A stretch of DNA of 64,000 nucleotides, from positions 1 to 64,000 of the forward strand of contig JANXZO010000044.1 in NCBI GenBank assembly GCA_025355465.1, written 5' to 3'. The notes beneath the pieces are model-generated. The model worked only from the letters and a program-made list of their open reading frames with translations. It did not search any database and was not told the DNA's origin. A program made the translations under genes and the position numbers. Source of the stretch: Bacteroidales bacterium (lineage in GTDB: Bacteria; Bacteroidota; Bacteroidia; Bacteroidales; FEN-979). Every line of letters begins with the position of its first letter. Positions within the stretch are counted from its first letter, which is position 1. This document shows positions 60,696-64,000 of this stretch, piece after piece.

Positions 60696-62123
60696 TTGAA
60701 ACGGGTACTTTTAGTCAATACCAATGTGGAGAAGTCGCCCTATCCGGTGCCGCCGCTCGGGTTGTGTATGATCGCTGCCAATCTCGAGAACCGCTATGAG
60801 GTAAAGGTCTATGACGGGGTTTTTGATGAAGGAAAATCTCTGCCACAGCTAGTCGGGGCATTTGCCCCCGATTTCGTCGGTTTCAGCATAAGAAATATTG
60901 ATGATGTGGTAGCCGATCGGGAGATTTATTACATCAGTGATATCCTGGATCGTTTTATTTTGCCGGTGAAAAGTATCACAAACGTACCAATCATCATCGG
61001 TGGCAGTGGATTCAGTATTTTCCCGGAGGCGTTGATGGATCTGACAAAGGCCGATTACGGTGTGGTTGGTGAGGGTGAGGATATTTTTCCCGTGCTGCTC
61101 GACCGCATTGTTGAAGGCAAACCGGTCGACGACCTTCCCAATCTGTTGACAGCTGGCAGAAAGCATGTAACAAGCGGGAGCCGGCCTGGTTTCAGTTTGC
61201 ATCCACCGTCTGTTTTTGCCGAGATTGACCGGCGCATTGATTTCGCACCTTACCTGGCAAAGGGTGTTTACTCTATCCAGACAAAACGGGGATGTTCCCA
61301 TGGTTGTATTTACTGTACCTACCCGGTAATTGAAGGACGAACATTCAAAACCAGGACGGCCTCGTCGGTGGCAGATGAGATAGAGCAGGCACATAAGCGG
61401 CTTGGCTTTATTACGTTCGAGTTTGTGGATTCGACATTCAATGATCCCAAAGGCCATGCAGAGGCAATTTGCCGCGAGATCATCAGAAGGAAGCTTAAGG
61501 TGAGGTTACGAACGATGGGAATGAATCCGCGCCATTGCAGCGAAGAACTTTTCGAACTGATGATGCATGCCGGATTTGCACAGATAGATGCCACTCCGGA
61601 CACTGCTTCGCCCCGGATGCTGAAGACCATGAAAAAGGGGTTTAACCTGGATGAGATCGTTGAAATGGCAACCCTGATCAGGAAATTCAACCTGCCGACC
61701 ATGTGGTTTTTCCTTTTTGGCGGTCCGGGTGAAGATCGGTCAACCTTCAACGAAACAGTAGATTTTATCCGGTCATACATCAGTCCCGAAGACCTGGTTT
61801 ATTTGAATGCTGGGTTAAGAATCTATCCCAACACACCGCTATGTCATACAGCCATCCGCGAAGGACGAATCAAGCCGGACGAATCCATTCTTTATCCCCC
61901 GGTTTATTATTATTCAGCGGCGCTGCCCAAGAAAGAACTGGAACAATGTATCAGGGAAACCGCGCAACTTTTCCACAATTGCATTCCTGCACTGGAAACA
62001 GCTCCTCCGAAGGAGATGATTGGCGAGGCTGTGGCAAAAAAAAACAGGGAGGGGTTGACAGAACCCATGTTCAGGACCTTGCTGGCGATACGCAGGCAAT
62101 GGCGGAAAGAGGGCAGGATCTAA
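60696..62123 (+). CDS. B12-binding-type radical SAM enzyme
   Basis: The 475-residue protein has a TTG start (LLVNTNVEKSPYPVPPLGL follows), the Rossmann half FVGFSIRNIDDVV / IIIGGSGFSIFPEALM, the radical SAM motif TKRGCSHGCIYCTYPVIEGRTFKTRT and the TIM-barrel blocks FEFVDSTFNDP and FFLFGGPGEDRSTF. It resembles BchE/HpnJ-like enzymes more than methylthiotransferases. It follows the first radical SAM gene by 10 bp, so the two are co-transcribed. The stop codon overlaps the stop of the convergent acyltransferase gene by 4 bp. Confidence 0.84.
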   Translation: MKRVLLVNTNVEKSPYPVPPLGLCMIAANLENRYEVKVYDGVFDEGKSLPQLVGAFAPDFVGFSIRNIDDVVADREIYYISDILDRFILPVKSITNVPIIIGGSGFSIFPEALMDLTKADYGVVGEGEDIFPVLLDRIVEGKPVDDLPNLLTAGRKHVTSGSRPGFSLHPPSVFAEIDRRIDFAPYLAKGVYSIQTKRGCSHGCIYCTYPVIEGRTFKTRTASSVADEIEQAHKRLGFITFEFVDSTFNDPKGHAEAICREIIRRKLKVRLRTMGMNPRHCSEELFELMMHAGFAQIDATPDTASPRMLKTMKKGFNLDEIVEMATLIRKFNLPTMWFFLFGGPGEDRSTFNETVDFIRSYISPEDLVYLNAGLRIYPNTPLCHTAIREGRIKPDESILYPPVYYYSAALPKKELEQCIRETAQLFHNCIPALETAPPKEMIGEAVAKKNREGLTEPMFRTLLAIRRQWRKEGRI

Positions 62124-63031
62124 TGCGGCAAGGCGTCGAGTGCGTAGAATTTGAACTTCCCTTCAACAAACTTTGCATTTTTCAATAAACCTCTGGATGG
62201 ACCGCATTCGATAAACGTGTTGATCCCGTTATCCAGCAGCTTCATCAGGGTATGGAACCAGTTTAGGTGATGGAACAGGTTGTTTGTGAGTTCATTTCTG
62301 ATCGATTCCGGGGAGGTAAGTTCTTGTCCGTCGATCAGTGACAGAATAGGGCAGGAGGGTTCTGAAAATGTCAGACTCCTGACAGCATGATCAAATTCCA
62401 TGGCTGCTGGTTGCAGAAAGACAGAATGGTAGGGGGTATTCACATTCAGCTGGCGTACATGCAAGGCACCTTCCTCTCTGGCAGCATCCAGTGCTGTTAA
62501 TACCTCCGTATTTTCTCCGGAAATCACAAAAGCATAAGCGCTGTTCTGGTTGGTAATTTCAAGTGTAGCGCCCGAAGCGGAAACAATTCTCTTTATATCC
62601 TTGATGTCGAGGCCGATCACCGTACCCATGTTGTAACATTTACCCGCTGTGAGTTTGAGGATCGCATGATAGGCAGAACGGATAAGCATCAGTCCATCGG
62701 TAAAGCTGATGACGCCGGCATCGTAAAGGGCAGCATAGATTCCCATGCTATAGCCGGCAGAACAGGAGGGAATGAATCCATTCTTACGCAGGGAAACAGA
62801 GGCAGCGCAACTGTAAATGTAAGTGATGAACTGGGTGTAGAGTTCATCTTCGAGAAAATTGTGATTTTCAAAATCGAAATCTGCCAACCGTGTTTCAGCC
62901 TCCGGGGAGGCAATGCTGATCAATGTGTGGAAATGATCGATAAATCCGGGTAGTTTAATCCCCGGATGATTGGTATATTCACTGGCAAAAGCCGGGAAGA
63001 TAAACGCCAGATGCTGATCAGACAAGGACAA
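62120..63031 (-). CDS. Malonyl/acyl transferase (FabD-like)
   Basis: The 303-residue protein has the acyltransferase nucleophile elbow AGYSMGIYAALYDAG with Ser95, the His region NTPYHSVFLQPA, and the C-terminal ECGPSRGLLK. The usual GHSxG is GYSMG and the FabD Arg region is diverged, so the extender acid may not be malonyl. In a cluster with a separate KS and ACP it loads extender units onto the ACP. It is 8 bp after the longer ACP gene and probably shares its promoter. Confidence 0.78.
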   Translation of the reverse strand: MSLSDQHLAFIFPAFASEYTNHPGIKLPGFIDHFHTLISIASPEAETRLADFDFENHNFLEDELYTQFITYIYSCAASVSLRKNGFIPSCSAGYSMGIYAALYDAGVISFTDGLMLIRSAYHAILKLTAGKCYNMGTVIGLDIKDIKRIVSASGATLEITNQNSAYAFVISGENTEVLTALDAAREEGALHVRQLNVNTPYHSVFLQPAAMEFDHAVRSLTFSEPSCPILSLIDGQELTSPESIRNELTNNLFHHLNWFHTLMKLLDNGINTFIECGPSRGLLKNAKFVEGKFKFYALDALPH

Positions 63032-63039
63032 TAAGAGAT

Positions 63040-63348
63040 TTATTTTTCAAGTTCGAGAAGCCTCTTTTCATGTTCAATAATCAGCAACTGCATATCGATC
63101 AGTTCACCAATTGTTGCTACAGGATTTTTGACGGCATATTTTCCGATGACCTTGAGCTCAATGTCCAAGGTGTATTTTTTCTTGAAAATCTCAATTAGTT
63201 CCAGAAACATCAATGAATCCCCGTCGAGGTCTTTAATGATGTTTGTATTATCGTTGATCTGTGATCTGTCTACTTCACACTCCTCAGCAAAAAAACTGTA
63301 AACTATTTCCCTGACTTCGTTCTTAGTGTTTTCAGTAATTCTGGCCAT
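63040..63348 (-). CDS. Acyl carrier protein (extended form)
   Basis: The 102-residue protein (ATG at 63348, MARITEN) has the phosphopantetheine motif DLDGDSLMFLELIEIF with the Ser of GDS. The C-terminal helix is long and charged (EHEKRLLELEK), unlike housekeeping ACP. It lies between the ketosynthase and the FabD-like gene. A -7 box at 63367-63374 overlaps the longer start at 63369 and therefore favours the shorter one. Confidence 0.86.
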   Translation of the reverse strand: MARITENTKNEVREIVYSFFAEECEVDRSQINDNTNIIKDLDGDSLMFLELIEIFKKKYTLDIELKVIGKYAVKNPVATIGELIDMQLLIIEHEKRLLELEK

Positions 63349-63366
63349 CCTTTTAAAAATTTTTTG

Positions 63367-63374
63367 CAAAAATA
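63367..63374 (-). promoter_or_regulatory. Candidate -7 box for the ACP and FabD-like genes
   Basis: Minus-strand TATTTTTG in the 42-bp gap after the ketosynthase stop. Start near 63362, leader about 14 nt to the ATG at 63348. Confidence 0.42.
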
Positions 63375-63390
63375 ATACTTTTAGAAGAAT

Positions 63391-64000
63391 TCAGGTCGGA
63401 TATTTTTTGAACACAAGCGTAGCATTATGACCTCCAAAGCCGAAGGAGTTTGAGATGGCGGCCTGAATGTCCTTTTCACGGGCTTTATTCGGAATGTAGT
63501 CCAGATCCAGATCCGGATCGGGATTGTCGTAATTGATGGTCGGGGGTAAGATACCGCTTTGAAGGCTGAGCACGGTAATTATGCCTTCCATGGCTCCGGC
63601 GGCGCCAATGGTATGACCGAGCATCGATTTGGTAGAGGATACCGGGACATGCCGGGCAAGTTCACCGAAAACCCGCTTTATGGCCATGGTTTCATAGCGG
63701 TCATTGAGTTCTGTTGAGGTGCCATGGGCGTTGATGTAACCAACTTCTGCCGGGGTAACCCCGCTGTTTCTGAGCGCAGCTTCCATCGTTCTGGCCATCC
63801 CGACGCCATCACCCATGGGAGCCATGATGTTGTATCCTTCGCTGGTGAGGGCATGTCCGGCTATTTCGGCCCTGATCCTGGCTTTCCTGGCAAGGGCATG
63901 GGGTTCAGATTCGAGCACAAGCACACCGGCGCCTTCGCCGATAACAAAACCGTCGCGATCTTTGGAAAATGGCCGGCTGGCTTTTTCAGGAGGATCGTTG
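63391..64000 (-). CDS. Beta-ketoacyl-ACP synthase II-like (FabF-like), N-terminal part beyond the window
   Basis: The frame runs open to the right edge of the window, so the true start lies past 64000. Visible blocks are [17 protein letters not shown] (64000 side), the catalytic-His motif [11 protein letters not shown], the second His in [17 protein letters not shown] and the C-terminal [16 protein letters not shown]. The catalytic Cys is outside. The C-terminal 203 residues are typical of FabF/KAS-II condensing enzymes. It probably performs the chain-elongation step with the ACP encoded next to it. Confidence 0.9.
   Translation of the reverse strand, partial: NDPPEKASRPFSKDRDGFVIGEGAGVLVLESEPHALARKARIRAEIAGHALTSEGYNIMAPMGDGVGMARTMEAALRNSGVTPAEVGYINAHGTSTELNDRYETMAIKRVFGELARHVPVSSTKSMLGHTIGAAGAMEGIITVLSLQSGILPPTINYDNPDPDLDLDYIPNKAREKDIQAAISNSFGFGGHNATLVFKKYPT

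Noticed and set aside
41107-64000. Calling the cluster a confirmed aryl polyene, flexirubin or ladderane cluster
   Set aside because: The visible gene set lacks ammonia lyase, dehydratases and the DarA/DarB pair and contains extra radical SAM and flavoprotein genes. The label cannot be settled without the region beyond 64000.

Overview
The window comes from a member of the Bacteroidota, most likely an environmental Bacteroidales-type bacterium. The evidence is two large secreted proteins with type IX secretion (T9SS) C-terminal tails, a lipoprotein with a Fibrobacter-succinogenes-major-paralog-type domain, a pair of rhomboid genes next to mutL, and repeated occurrence in intergenic gaps of the Bacteroidota -7 promoter box TAnnTTTG. 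I saw no rRNA, tRNA, CRISPR array or insertion sequence. Coding density is very high; only one gap exceeds 300 bp (8121-8534).

Region A (1-8534), cell surface: a T9SS-secreted protein with a deacetylase-like N-terminus (+), a lipoprotein (-), and a 1265-residue T9SS-secreted beta-helix protein with six tandem Cys-containing repeats (-), followed by a good intrinsic terminator.

Region B (8535-31024, all minus strand), exopolysaccharide locus. Read in the direction of transcription: a CheY-like regulator, a sugar transferase fused to a degenerate receiver domain, a half-length TolC-like protein, a Wzc-like co-polymerase carrying a LysM domain, a Wzx flippase, an O-antigen ligase/polymerase-type membrane protein, a long run of glycosyltransferases (two tandem duplicate pairs), a hexapeptide acyltransferase, a WbqC-family protein, a PIG-L deacetylase, a methyltransferase and two hybrid histidine kinases. 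The layout implies a Wzx/Wzy-type polysaccharide whose synthesis is bracketed by phosphorelay-type proteins. No Wza-type outer-membrane exporter is in view.

Region C (31137-41016), housekeeping: uvrB, an endonuclease/exonuclease/phosphatase-family membrane protein, two rhomboids, mutL, a DUF6580 membrane protein, a lipoprotein amidohydrolase (+) and a small secreted protein.

Region D (41107-64000 and continuing off the right edge), an apparently uncharacterised fatty-acid/polyketide-like biosynthetic cluster. It holds a ketosynthase (partial), two acyl carrier proteins, a FabD-like acyltransferase, a PaaK-like adenylate-forming ligase, a BtrH-like acyltransferase, a C45-type Ntn-hydrolase/acyltransferase, a CrtI-like FAD oxidoreductase, a CrtF-like O-methyltransferase, a nitronate-monooxygenase/FabK/PfaD-like flavoprotein, three radical SAM enzymes of the B12-binding type, a GT2-DUF2062 protein, an ABC-2 permease and a 1289-residue MMPL exporter fused to a PlsC acyltransferase and a methyltransferase. 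The mix resembles aryl polyene/flexirubin clusters (ligase, ACPs, KS, MMPL exporter, acyl/glycosyltransferase) but adds radical SAM chemistry and a flavoprotein. This is the best candidate here for an undescribed system. Its product is not deducible from the sequence alone.
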